Made by a program: the position numbers and the translations under genes. The notes beneath the pieces were generated by a model, which saw only the letters and a list, made by a program, of their open reading frames with translations, did no database searches and was not told the origin of the DNA. A stretch of 33,663 nt of DNA from an uncultured Pelagibacteraceae bacterium (GTDB lineage Bacteria > Pseudomonadota > Alphaproteobacteria > Pelagibacterales > Pelagibacteraceae), in assembly GCA_902531885.1 (NCBI GenBank), contig CACAFZ010000009.1:1-33663 (forward strand), in the 5' to 3' direction. Of this stretch, positions 24,307-31,744 are shown piece after piece (the first letter of the stretch is position 1; each line of letters starts with the position of its first letter).

Positions 24307-25668
24307 ATGAGAAAAAAAATAATTGTTCTTTTAACAATTATAATTGTTACTTTATTTACTGTAATATTTGGCAGTTTATGGAGCTTAGTTTCAGATAATT
24401 ATGATAAACAAAATAAAGTAATTATAGTACTAAAAAAGATTATTCCTAGAAATATAGCCACATCAGTCAGAGATACAATTTTTATAATTCCTAAACTTAA
24501 GACTGAGAATAAACTATTAGATCTTCAGGTTAGAAAATATGAACAAGGTTTTGATGGAAAATTATTTAATGAAACAAAAATTTCTTCAGAAGGAAAAAAA
24601 GTTTTTATATTTAAAGAATTTTTTTTACCATTTAAACAATTAGATATAAAACAAGGCTGGAATAAACTGTCTAATACATTTAGAGCTCATTATCTTGAAA
24701 TTATAAACGATAAAATCATTGTACTTTCAGGTGAAGGTCAGACAATTTATTTTGATAAAAAAAATATAAATAAAAAAGAATTATTACAAAAAAATTTAAA
24801 AAATAACATTTTTAAGCTGGCCTCAGAAAATCAATTTAAATTTATGGGTGTCAGAGACATTCTTTATGATTCAGGTAAAATTTACATTTCTTTAATTTTT
24901 CAAAATTCTAAAGGATTTTCAATGAACATATATGTTGCTGAATATAATTTAAATTATCTTAATTTTTCATTATTTTTTGAATCTAAAGAATATTCCAAAA
25001 ATTATACAGTGCAAACAGGGGGAAGATTGGAAAAATTTAATGATAAAAAAATCTTACTTAGTTTAGGATCTGCAGAAAGTTTAAAAGATAAAGCTCAAGA
25101 CATAAGATCAACAGTTGGAAAAATATTATTGATTGATAAAAATACTTCTGAATTTGAAGTTATTTCATTAGGTCATAGAAATCCCCAAGGATTACAATAT
25201 TTAAATCAATTTGATTTAGTAATTAATTCTGAGCATGGACCAAAAGGTGGAGACGAAATTAATTTTAATTATTTATCAAACAAAACTCCAAAAAATTTTG
25301 GCTGGCCAATTTCTTCATACGGAGTTCCGTATGAAAGAAATAAAAATGAAAATTATAAAAAATCTCATAAAAAATATGGATTTGAAGAACCTATAAAAAT
25401 TTATACACCGGCTATTGGAATAAGTGAAATTCAATTTTTAGAAAAAAATGACAAATTTGAAAATTATCAAATATTACTAGTTTCATCTCTTAGAGCAGCA
25501 TCTATTTATATTATTTATTTTAACAATAAATTTAATTTAATTGAAAAACAGGACAGAATTTTCTTTTCTGGACAAAGGATTAGAGATTTAGAATATGATA
25601 AAGAAATGAATAAAATTTTTATGATTTTTGAAGTAACTCCTTCATTCGCAGTCTTAGACTTAAATTAA
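24307..25668 (+). CDS. Membrane-anchored glucose/sorbosone-dehydrogenase-like beta-propeller protein
   Basis: A 453-residue protein with a single N-terminal membrane segment (about 4-28) and a periplasmic domain. GHRNPQGL, then NSEHGPKGGDEINF and NFGWPISSYG, are the core motifs of PQQ-dependent soluble aldose/sorbosone dehydrogenases. In those enzymes the Arg-Asn of HRNPQG contacts the PQQ cofactor. The domain is six-bladed in known structures. The N-terminal 150 residues are divergent, so catalytic activity is not assured; many relatives have unknown substrates. It is cotranscribed with pnt (1-nt gap). Alternatives are a non-catalytic glycan-binding propeller or a dehydrogenase lacking PQQ supply. 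Confidence 0.78.
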   Translation: MRKKIIVLLTIIIVTLFTVIFGSLWSLVSDNYDKQNKVIIVLKKIIPRNIATSVRDTIFIIPKLKTENKLLDLQVRKYEQGFDGKLFNETKISSEGKKVFIFKEFFLPFKQLDIKQGWNKLSNTFRAHYLEIINDKIIVLSGEGQTIYFDKKNINKKELLQKNLKNNIFKLASENQFKFMGVRDILYDSGKIYISLIFQNSKGFSMNIYVAEYNLNYLNFSLFFESKEYSKNYTVQTGGRLEKFNDKKILLSLGSAESLKDKAQDIRSTVGKILLIDKNTSEFEVISLGHRNPQGLQYLNQFDLVINSEHGPKGGDEINFNYLSNKTPKNFGWPISSYGVPYERNKNENYKKSHKKYGFEEPIKIYTPAIGISEIQFLEKNDKFENYQILLVSSLRAASIYIIYFNNKFNLIEKQDRIFFSGQRIRDLEYDKEMNKIFMIFEVTPSFAVLDLN

Positions 25669-25691
25669 ATATATTTAAAATTAGAAATTTA

Positions 25692-26414
25692 TTATAAAAT
25701 TTTTTTTAAAAAGAGTGCTTCAGTATGATCTGTTTTTGGTTCATTAACTAATACAAAATTATTTTTTTCTAGAAAATTTTTTAATTCATTCCAAAGCACT
25801 CCACCTTTATAATATTGTTTTTTACTTATTTCTATAAAAATGGATTTGCAAAATTTTATTGAGTCTCTTGCACCTTCTAAGCATTTAAGTTCAGAACCTT
25901 GAACATCTAATACCCAGTGATTATAATTTTTAAGATCTATGGCATTTTGTTTAATAAAATAATCTAAGGTAACCATATTTTTTTGTATTTTTTTTATCAT
26001 TTTCATATCTTTCCATGCACTATTATTTTTTATCTCTTCAGTAAATTTAAAAATTGAAGAACTAGCAGAGTCATTGCTTGAAATATAAAAATCGTGTTCA
26101 CAATTTTTGTCACCAATTAAAGCACAATATGCTTTTTGATTATAATAGTTTTGGACGTGATCTTTTAGCTCTACAAATATTTCATCTATTGCTTCAATCC
26201 AAATTACTTTTTTGTTAAGCCAATTATAATTTTCCGCCTCCATTCCTCTATGGCCACCTATATGTAGTATTCCATCAGAATTAACTATCGCTTCAAAAAG
26301 TTCTTTGGTTGGCTGTGGGGATGTATAAGAAATAGGTTTTCTCCTATTTATTTTAATTATTTTCCAACTAAATATTCTTAAAATTTTTTTAATTATTTCT
26401 TTAAGTATTTTCAT
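25692..26414 (-). CDS. FkbM family methyltransferase
   Basis: A 240-residue SAM-dependent methyltransferase. Visible elements are ILHIGGHRGMEAENY (SAM-binding loop, GG in place of the usual VG), VIWIEAID, NDSASSSIF, and HWVLDVQGSELKCLEGA near the C-terminal half, all FkbM family features. LDVQGSE replaces the more common IDTEGYE, placing it in a different subgroup from the enzyme at 14697-15404. It is probably an O-methyltransferase on a glycan or lipid. It is placed between the pnt-linked propeller gene (convergent) and tRNA-fMet (43 nt upstream), outside the island proper, so it may belong to the more stable genome. Confidence 0.85.
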   Translation of the reverse strand: MKILKEIIKKILRIFSWKIIKINRRKPISYTSPQPTKELFEAIVNSDGILHIGGHRGMEAENYNWLNKKVIWIEAIDEIFVELKDHVQNYYNQKAYCALIGDKNCEHDFYISSNDSASSSIFKFTEEIKNNSAWKDMKMIKKIQKNMVTLDYFIKQNAIDLKNYNHWVLDVQGSELKCLEGARDSIKFCKSIFIEISKKQYYKGGVLWNELKNFLEKNNFVLVNEPKTDHTEALFLKKIL

Positions 26415-26457
26415 AATCTTTCAAATATAAATTGAAATTTACTTTTCATGTTATTTT

Positions 26458-26534
26458 TGGTTGCGGGGGACGGATTTGAACCGCCGACCTCAAGGTTATG
26501 AGCCTTGCGAGCTACCAGGCTGCTCCACCCCGCG
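26458..26534 (-). tRNA. Initiator tRNA-fMet (anticodon CAT), CCA encoded
   Basis: A 77-nt cloverleaf read on the minus strand. The acceptor stem has the initiator-specific C1 x A72 mismatch, the D-stem has A11:U24, and the loop is CTCATAA with CAT anticodon. The T loop is TTCGAAT and the CCA tail is encoded. The anticodon stem closes with A29:U41, G30:C40, G31:C39, so the usual three G:C pairs are reduced to two. The gene lies 5 nt downstream of rpsU, so it is likely processed from an rpsU transcript. Confidence 0.97.
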
Positions 26535-26539
26535 TTAAT

Positions 26540-26746
26540 TTAAAATCTGTTTTTAAGTTTATTTAATTTCTTTACTCTTTTAATATTTTCTTGAAGAATT
26601 CTCTTTTTTTTCTCAGATGGCTTCTCATAATTACTTTTTAATTTAATTATTTTATAAAAACCATCTCTTTGGAGTTTTCTTTTTAAAACTCTAAGAGCTT
26701 GCTCTACATTATTGTCTTTAACTTCTATCTTAATAACATCCTCCAA
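26540..26746 (-). CDS. rpsU: 30S ribosomal protein S21 (start uncertain: TTG at 26746 or AUU at 26734)
   Basis: Small basic protein with VKDNNVEQALRVLKRKLQRD and the Lys/Arg-rich C-terminus of S21, a late-assembling protein near the 3' end of 16S rRNA. The frame has no ATG or GTG start. TTG at 26744-26746 is the only canonical option, yet it overlaps GGAGG (26744-26740). That Shine-Dalgarno sequence sits 5 nt upstream of an ATT codon at 26734-26732. From memory, alphaproteobacterial S21 starts M-Q-V-x-V-R-D-N-N; aligned, its Met falls exactly on this ATT. I think AUU is the true start (64 residues). An in-frame TAG lies shortly upstream of TTG. tRNA-fMet follows by 5 nt. Confidence 0.9.
   Translation of the reverse strand: MEDVIKIEVKDNNVEQALRVLKRKLQRDGFYKIIKLKSNYEKPSEKKKRILQENIKRVKKLNKLKNRF
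26740..26744 (-). promoter_or_regulatory. Shine-Dalgarno sequence GGAGG for rpsU
   Basis: Read on the minus strand, GGAGG precedes ATGTT and then ATT AAG ATA. Strong Shine-Dalgarno sequences are rare in this window, so this one stands out. It fits initiation at ATT (26734-26732). The ATG that immediately follows GGAGG is out of frame, has no spacing, and would encode only four residues before TAG. Confidence 0.7.
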
Positions 26747-26791
26747 AAAAAGACACTAGTTATCATTTTAAAATAATATTGTCCAATATAA

Positions 26792-27373
26792 TTAAACATT
26801 AGTTTTTTTTAATAATTCTTCTTTTTCATGTTCTTTTTTTTCTCTTTTTATTCTTCTTTCTGCTTTTTGGATTGCTTCAAATAATTCTTTTTGTGTAAAC
26901 AATCCAATTGCAACTGGATCTTTCGAATTTAAATTATTATAGTTCCAATAATTTTTATTTCTAATTGCTGTAACAGAATTTTTAGTTATTCCAACTAATT
27001 TAGCAATTTGGGAATCTTTTAGAATTGAGTGTTGTTTAATTAGCCACAGTGCCGAATCCGGTTTATCCTGCCTTTTAGATAAAGGTATATATTTTTTATC
27101 TTTATTTTCAGAGGCAGAGATTTGTATTTCGTTAACATTAATATTTAAAGGTCTACTATTGTCTTTAGAAGATTTTTCTAACTCTTCTCTTGTTAGCTGA
27201 CCAGATATTATTGGGTTGTAACCTTTGATTCCTTTGCCAACCTCTCCATCTGCAATTCCTTGAATTTCAACTTCATGTAAATTACAAAACTCCGCTATTT
27301 GTTTAAATGTTAATGAAGTGTTTTCAACTAACCAGACGGCTGTCGCCATAGGCATAAGAGGAGTTTTTGACAT
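26792..27373 (-). CDS. trcR: DUF1013 family protein, TrcR-like cell-cycle regulator
   Basis: A 193-residue protein starting [19 protein letters not shown], the hallmark of the alphaproteobacterial DUF1013 family, annotated in some databases as cell cycle transcriptional regulator TrcR. It contains two similar helix-turn-helix-like units: TAVWLVENTSLTFKQIAEFC (11-30) and SALWLIKQHSILKDSQIAKL (about 107-126), each followed by a recognition-helix-like stretch. That suggests an internal duplication and DNA or RNA-polymerase binding. The C-terminus is a charged coil. Its start shares 1 nt with the rpmE stop. Biochemical function is poorly known to me; the name is transferred by family only. Confidence 0.85.
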   Translation of the reverse strand: MSKTPLMPMATAVWLVENTSLTFKQIAEFCNLHEVEIQGIADGEVGKGIKGYNPIISGQLTREELEKSSKDNSRPLNINVNEIQISASENKDKKYIPLSKRQDKPDSALWLIKQHSILKDSQIAKLVGITKNSVTAIRNKNYWNYNNLNSKDPVAIGLFTQKELFEAIQKAERRIKREKKEHEKEELLKKTNV

Positions 27374-27603
27374 TAGCTCTTTTTCTCTGACCTAAAATTT
27401 TGGAATTTTTTATTAAATTTGCTTACTCTACCTTTGTCCAGAATTTTTTGTTTTCCACCTGTCCAAGCCGAATGTGACTTCGGATCTATTTCTAATTTTA
27501 AAATATCTCCCTCTGATCCCCATGTAGATTTGGTTTCAAATTGACTTCCATCAGTCATTTCAACTTTAATTTTGTGGTAGTTAGGATGTATTTTCTTTTT
27601 CAT
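27373..27603 (-). CDS. rpmE: 50S ribosomal protein L31, zinc-free form
   Basis: A 76-residue protein with [39 protein letters not shown] and [20 protein letters not shown], matching alphaproteobacterial L31. It contains no cysteine, so it cannot bind zinc like the C+ form. It lies 35 nt after the inositol-monophosphatase gene and is coupled to the DUF1013 gene by a 1-nt overlap. Confidence 0.96.
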   Translation of the reverse strand: MKKKIHPNYHKIKVEMTDGSQFETKSTWGSEGDILKLEIDPKSHSAWTGGKQKILDKGRVSKFNKKFQNFRSEKKS

Positions 27604-27638
27604 TTTGCGTTTTATAACAAAAGATCGATTAAAAACAA

Positions 27639-28379
27639 TTAAAAGTTATCTATATTATTTAACATTTTGTTATGTATGGAATTATTTGATGCATAGATTT
27701 TTATATTATCGTTTATTTCAAGATTTATATCGTTTACCTTTCCTCCAGACTCCTTAATTAAAACTAACCCTGCGGCTATATCCCATAATTTAAGATCTTT
27801 TTGAAAAAATCCATCAAATCTGCCTGCGGAAACATAAGCCAAATCTAAAGCAGCACTTCCAAATTTTCTTGTATTTAAGTTTGATCTTATTTTTTTTTTC
27901 CCCCCAGTAGCAAAAAGGCAATTTTCAATATTATTTTTTTTTGAAACTCTAATTCTTTTATTATTTAAATATGCTCCATTATTTTTTTCTGCATAAAACA
28001 TTTCATCTTTAATTGGGTCATAAATTACACCTGATATTATTTCATTTTTTATTTTTAAAGCAATAGAAATAGCAAAGTGCGGAATTCCATTTAAAAAATT
28101 TGTAGTTCCATCAATTGGATCAATTATCCAACAACCACTTTTATCTTGATTATTAATTTTTCCAGATTCTTCGCTAATCAAGAAATATTTTTTTTTTGAT
28201 TTTAAAAGTTCATTAATAATTATTTTTTCTACTTTAAAATCTGAATTTGTTACAAAATCCATTGGTCCTTTTACAGAAACTTGTAATTTTTCAATTTCAC
28301 CAAAATCTCTAATTAAAACTTTTGAAGCCTTTTCGCATGCTTTAATCATTAAGTTAAGATTTGGAGAAATTGAATTCAT
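27639..28379 (-). CDS. suhB: Inositol monophosphatase family protein
   Basis: A 246-residue Mg-dependent phosphatase, usual length. Metal-binding residues are visible: Glu70/Glu71 in LISEESG, Asp87 and Asp90 in [12 protein letters not shown], and the distal Asp in LWDIAAG. SuhB-type proteins hydrolyse inositol-1-phosphate and related sugar phosphates; E. coli SuhB also takes part in rRNA antitermination. Its place among translation genes is compatible with either role. ATG lies 4 nt after the efp stop, so it is cotranscribed with efp. Confidence 0.9.
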   Translation of the reverse strand: MNSISPNLNLMIKACEKASKVLIRDFGEIEKLQVSVKGPMDFVTNSDFKVEKIIINELLKSKKKYFLISEESGKINNQDKSGCWIIDPIDGTTNFLNGIPHFAISIALKIKNEIISGVIYDPIKDEMFYAEKNNGAYLNNKRIRVSKKNNIENCLFATGGKKKIRSNLNTRKFGSAALDLAYVSAGRFDGFFQKDLKLWDIAAGLVLIKESGGKVNDINLEINDNIKIYASNNSIHNKMLNNIDNF

Positions 28380-28383
28380 TTAT

Positions 28384-28944
28384 TTATATTTTTTTTATAT
28401 ATTCAAATGATCTTGTATCTAAAATTATTTCATCGCCACTTTCGATAAATGGTGGAACTTGAATACTTAATCCATTATCTAAAACTGCTGGTTTATAAGA
28501 AGATGAAACTGTCTGACCTTTTAAAGCAACATCTGTTGATTCTATTTTGCAATTAATTTGATTAGGTAATTCTATTCTAATAGGTTTATTATCATAGAAT
28601 TTAACGTTTACTTCCAAATTTTCTTTTAACAATTTTCCTTTTTCTCCTAAATTATTTTTTGCTACATTAATTTGCTCAAAAGTTTTTTGGTCCATAAAAA
28701 AATAATTGTTTTCATCGTCATAAATATAGGAATATTTTTCTTCTTCTATAGTTGCCCTTTCCACGGTTTGTTCAGATCTAAATCTTTCATTTAGTTTAGT
28801 TTTTTTGTTTATACTTTTCATTTCTACCTGATTAAAAGCTCCACCTTTACCAGGTTTGACGTGTTGGGTTTTTAAAACTTCCCATAAATCATCTTTATAT
28901 TCTATTAACATTCCAGGTTTAATTTCGTTAGCTGATATTTTCAT
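28384..28944 (-). CDS. efp: Translation elongation factor P
   Basis: A 186-residue, three-domain factor that relieves ribosome stalling at polyproline. The tip loop reads HVKPGKGGAF with Lys33, the residue that is beta-lysylated by EpmA in many proteobacteria. Domain II/III signatures are STDVALKGQTVSSSYKPA and VPPFIESGDEIILDTRSFEY. Its ATG overlaps the thiE stop by 4 nt (ATGA). No epmA or epmB is in the window. Confidence 0.97.
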   Translation of the reverse strand: MKISANEIKPGMLIEYKDDLWEVLKTQHVKPGKGGAFNQVEMKSINKKTKLNERFRSEQTVERATIEEEKYSYIYDDENNYFFMDQKTFEQINVAKNNLGEKGKLLKENLEVNVKFYDNKPIRIELPNQINCKIESTDVALKGQTVSSSYKPAVLDNGLSIQVPPFIESGDEIILDTRSFEYIKKI

Positions 28945-29561
28945 TTTAGTTTCCTAATAGCTTCAGATGGTTTTAAATTTTTATTTTTCCAAATGAAACC
29001 TGAAATAGCCAAAAAGTCAGCTTTATTCAATAAGAGTTTTTTATAATTTTTAGAGTTTATACCTCCTATTGCTACGATAGGAAGTTTTGTAATTTTTCTC
29101 AAATATCTTAAATTGTTAATACTTGCTTTAAACTTAGTTTTTTTTGTTTTTGATGTAAAAAAAGAACCTAAAGCAACATAATCTGCATTGTTTTCTTCTG
29201 CACTTTTTATTAACTTTGGAGAATTGTGGCAAGTGATACCTACAATTTTATTTTTTAAGATTTTTCTTGCTTTTTTTATATTCATATCTTTTTGCCCAAT
29301 ATGACATCCATCAGCTCCAACTTTTTTTGCAATTATTGGACTATCGTTGATTATAAATTTTACTTTATATTTTTTACAAATTTTTTTAATTTTCTTAGAA
29401 ATTTCGATAATTTTTTTATTTCCTTCTGATTTTAATCTTAATTGAAAAAATTTAACTTTTCTTAAACTGAATATTATTCTCAAATCTTCGAAAAATTGGT
29501 TGTTATTTATTCTTTTTGGAGAAATAAGATATATAAATTTCTTTTTTTTAGTTTTTATCAA
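28941..29561 (-). CDS. thiE: Thiamine-phosphate synthase
   Basis: A 206-residue TIM-barrel enzyme joining hydroxymethylpyrimidine diphosphate and thiazole phosphate. It shows FQLRLKS (Glu of the usual QLREK changed to Leu, basic residues kept), FIINDSPIIAKKVGADGCHIGQKDM, GITCHN, LGSFFTSKTK and PIVAIGGINSKN. A TenI-like paralog is the main alternative, but the IND..ADGCHIGQ block fits ThiE. It overlaps fba by 14 nt and efp by 4 nt. From established knowledge, cultured SAR11 must take up the pyrimidine moiety, and ThiE would still be needed to use it. Confidence 0.88.
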   Translation of the reverse strand: MIKTKKKKFIYLISPKRINNNQFFEDLRIIFSLRKVKFFQLRLKSEGNKKIIEISKKIKKICKKYKVKFIINDSPIIAKKVGADGCHIGQKDMNIKKARKILKNKIVGITCHNSPKLIKSAEENNADYVALGSFFTSKTKKTKFKASINNLRYLRKITKLPIVAIGGINSKNYKKLLLNKADFLAISGFIWKNKNLKPSEAIRKLK

Positions 29562-30555
29562 CTTCCTCAGTCCATTTGCCCATTGAAGCTAAAGAGCACA
29601 TGTTCGCTCTATGATTAAAAACTTTTTGGGTTCCTTCAACATCATTTATATTACTTGACCAATGCTTTAATGCACTTTGTTGTAATGCTCTTCCGTAGGA
29701 ATAAGTCATTATAAATTTTGTCCTATTATTTTTATTTATTGTATTTAAATTTTTTGTTGCTTCAAATTCACTTTGTCCTCCAGATAAAAAAGCTATACCC
29801 GGCACTTCGCTTGGCACACTATTAATTATACAATTAAGTGTTAATTCAGCAATTTGATCACTTGAGATTTGCTGATTTGAATTTAATCCTGGTAAAATCA
29901 TATTTGGCTTGAGCAAAACCCCTTTAAGGTCGACTTTTTGAAAAATTAATTCATCAAAACATTTTTTTATTACTTCCGAAGTTTTATTAAAACAATCTTG
30001 AGCGGAATGATTTCCTTCCATTAAAACTTCTGGCTCTACAATAGGAACCATTCCTGCTTCTTGAACAAGAGATGCGTATCTTGCTAACGCATGCGCATTA
30101 ACATTTATTGCTAACTTGCTTGGATAATTGTCTGATATTAAATATACAGCTCTCCATTTTGTAAAACGTGCACCAAGCTCATAATAATTTTTCAATCTTT
30201 CTCTAAGCCCGTCTAAACCTTCAGTAATTTTTTCTTCTTTTACTTTTGCAAGCATTTTTGCTCCCGTGTCTACTTTAATTCCAGTTATTGCTCCTGATTT
30301 AGATATCAACTCGGGGATTGTACTACCATTGTATTTTTGCTTAATAGTTTCATCGTAAAGAATAACTCCTCCAATACAATTATTCATACTCTTTGATGAA
30401 AATAAAATACTTCTAAATTTTAATCTATTTTCTTCACTAGATTGAATTTTTACACTTTCCAATCTTTTTGACATGGTGCCGGTACTTTCATCTGCAGCTA
30501 AAATTCCTTTGCCAGATGAAACAATATTTAATGCAATTTTATTTAATTCAGACAT
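29548..30555 (-). CDS. Fructose-bisphosphate aldolase, class I
   Basis: A 335-residue Schiff-base aldolase of the animal/plant type. GILAADESTGTMSKRL (18-32), Lys133 in FTKWR, Glu174 in PIVEPEVL and the Schiff-base Lys216 in GVLLKPNMILPG are all in place, and FLSGGQSE forms the phosphate loop. It joins or splits triose phosphates and fructose-1,6-bisphosphate. It lies in a tkt-gap-pgk-fba operon; in SAR11, which generally lacks phosphofructokinase, the direction is probably gluconeogenic. It overlaps pgk by 8 nt and thiE by 14 nt. Confidence 0.95.
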   Translation of the reverse strand: MSELNKIALNIVSSGKGILAADESTGTMSKRLESVKIQSSEENRLKFRSILFSSKSMNNCIGGVILYDETIKQKYNGSTIPELISKSGAITGIKVDTGAKMLAKVKEEKITEGLDGLRERLKNYYELGARFTKWRAVYLISDNYPSKLAINVNAHALARYASLVQEAGMVPIVEPEVLMEGNHSAQDCFNKTSEVIKKCFDELIFQKVDLKGVLLKPNMILPGLNSNQQISSDQIAELTLNCIINSVPSEVPGIAFLSGGQSEFEATKNLNTINKNNRTKFIMTYSYGRALQQSALKHWSSNINDVEGTQKVFNHRANMCSLASMGKWTEEVDKN

Positions 30556-31738
30556 TTTGATTTAATGCTTTTATACCAGGTAAAGTTTTTCCTTCAAGAT
30601 ATTCCAAAAAAGCACCACCAGCAGTTGAAACAAATGTTAATGAGTCAAATTTTTTAAATTTATTTATTGCAGCGACAGTTTCTCCTCCACCTGCTACAGA
30701 AAAGATTTTATCTTTATTTGTTTTTTGTGAAATTGTCTCAAGTATTTCTTTAGTTCCATTTTGGAAACTTGGATTTTCAAAATATCCTGCAGGTCCATTC
30801 CACAAAACTGTGTTTGAGTTATTAATTATTTTTTTTATAGATGAAATTGTTTTTGGCCCAATATCTAAAATCATTTCATCATTATTAATTTCTGTAATAT
30901 CTTTATTATTTGCCTTTCCTTCAAGATTTTTTGAAACACTAACATCAATAGGACAAAAAATATTACAATTATATTTTTTTGAATTTTTAATAATTTCTTT
31001 AATTAAATTTTCACAATCATTTTCACATATTGATTTACCTATATTTGAGCCAGTATGCTTTAGCATTGTGTTGGCCATTCCTCCAACAATAATAATATTG
31101 TTAAATTTTTTTATTAAATTGTTAATAATATTTATTTTAGTTGAAATTTTTGAACCACCTATAATAAGTGTAATTGGTTTTTGTATTTCTGAAGTAATTT
31201 TTTTTAACGCATTAATTTCTTCTGAAATTTGTAAACCAAAATATGCAGGAATATATTTTGTAATTCCTTCAATCGATGCGTGAGACCTGTGAGAGCATGA
31301 AAAAGCATCATTTACGTAAATATCTCCCAAACTTGATATTTTTTTTGAAAATTCTACGTCATTTGTTTCTTCGCCTTTGTTAAAGCGAATATTTTCTAAC
31401 ATTATTATTGAACCATTTGGCATCTTGTTTACTTCATTTATTGTGTTCACATCAATGATATCTTTTATAAATAGAATTTCCTTGTTCAATAAAGAAGATA
31501 GTTTTTTTGAAATGGGCTCTAAAGACAAGCTTTTGACATACTGACCTTTTGGTCTACCAATATGAGATAAAATTATTATTTTTGCTTGTTTTTCAATTAA
31601 CAGTTTAATTGTTGGAATTATTTTTTTTATCCTAGAAGACTCAGTAATAGCGCCATCTTTCATTGGTACATTTAAATCAACCCTAAGTAAAACTTTTTTT
31701 CCTTTAAGCTCTAAATCTTTATTTAAAATATTATTCAT
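30548..31738 (-). CDS. pgk: Phosphoglycerate kinase
   Basis: A 396-residue enzyme of normal length that interconverts 1,3-bisphosphoglycerate and 3-phosphoglycerate with ATP. It shows VLLRVDLNVPMKDG, ILSHIGRPKG, MLENIRFNKGEE, NDAFSCSHRSHAS, IGGSKISTKINII, NTVLWNGPAGYFE and a C-terminal STAGGAFLEYLEGKTLPG. All substrate-binding Arg and the nucleotide loop are present. It is 6 nt downstream of gap and overlaps fba by 8 nt. Confidence 0.97.
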   Translation of the reverse strand: MNNILNKDLELKGKKVLLRVDLNVPMKDGAITESSRIKKIIPTIKLLIEKQAKIIILSHIGRPKGQYVKSLSLEPISKKLSSLLNKEILFIKDIIDVNTINEVNKMPNGSIIMLENIRFNKGEETNDVEFSKKISSLGDIYVNDAFSCSHRSHASIEGITKYIPAYFGLQISEEINALKKITSEIQKPITLIIGGSKISTKINIINNLIKKFNNIIIVGGMANTMLKHTGSNIGKSICENDCENLIKEIIKNSKKYNCNIFCPIDVSVSKNLEGKANNKDITEINNDEMILDIGPKTISSIKKIINNSNTVLWNGPAGYFENPSFQNGTKEILETISQKTNKDKIFSVAGGGETVAAINKFKKFDSLTFVSTAGGAFLEYLEGKTLPGIKALNQNV

Positions 31739-31744
31739 AAAAAA

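Noticed and set aside
26419-26437. Inverted repeat TTTCAA / TTGAAA downstream of tRNA-fMet as a terminator
   Set aside because: The stem is six pairs, mostly A:U, with no T-run after it on the minus strand; such repeats are expected by chance in this AT-rich DNA.
26731-26742. ATG immediately after GGAGG as the rpsU start or a leader peptide
   Set aside because: It is out of frame with S21, has no spacing from the Shine-Dalgarno sequence and ends after four codons.
30810-31283. 157-codon open frame antisense to pgk
   Set aside because: It lies wholly inside the well-supported pgk gene and its Phe/Ile-rich translation has no recognisable domain; it is a shadow frame.
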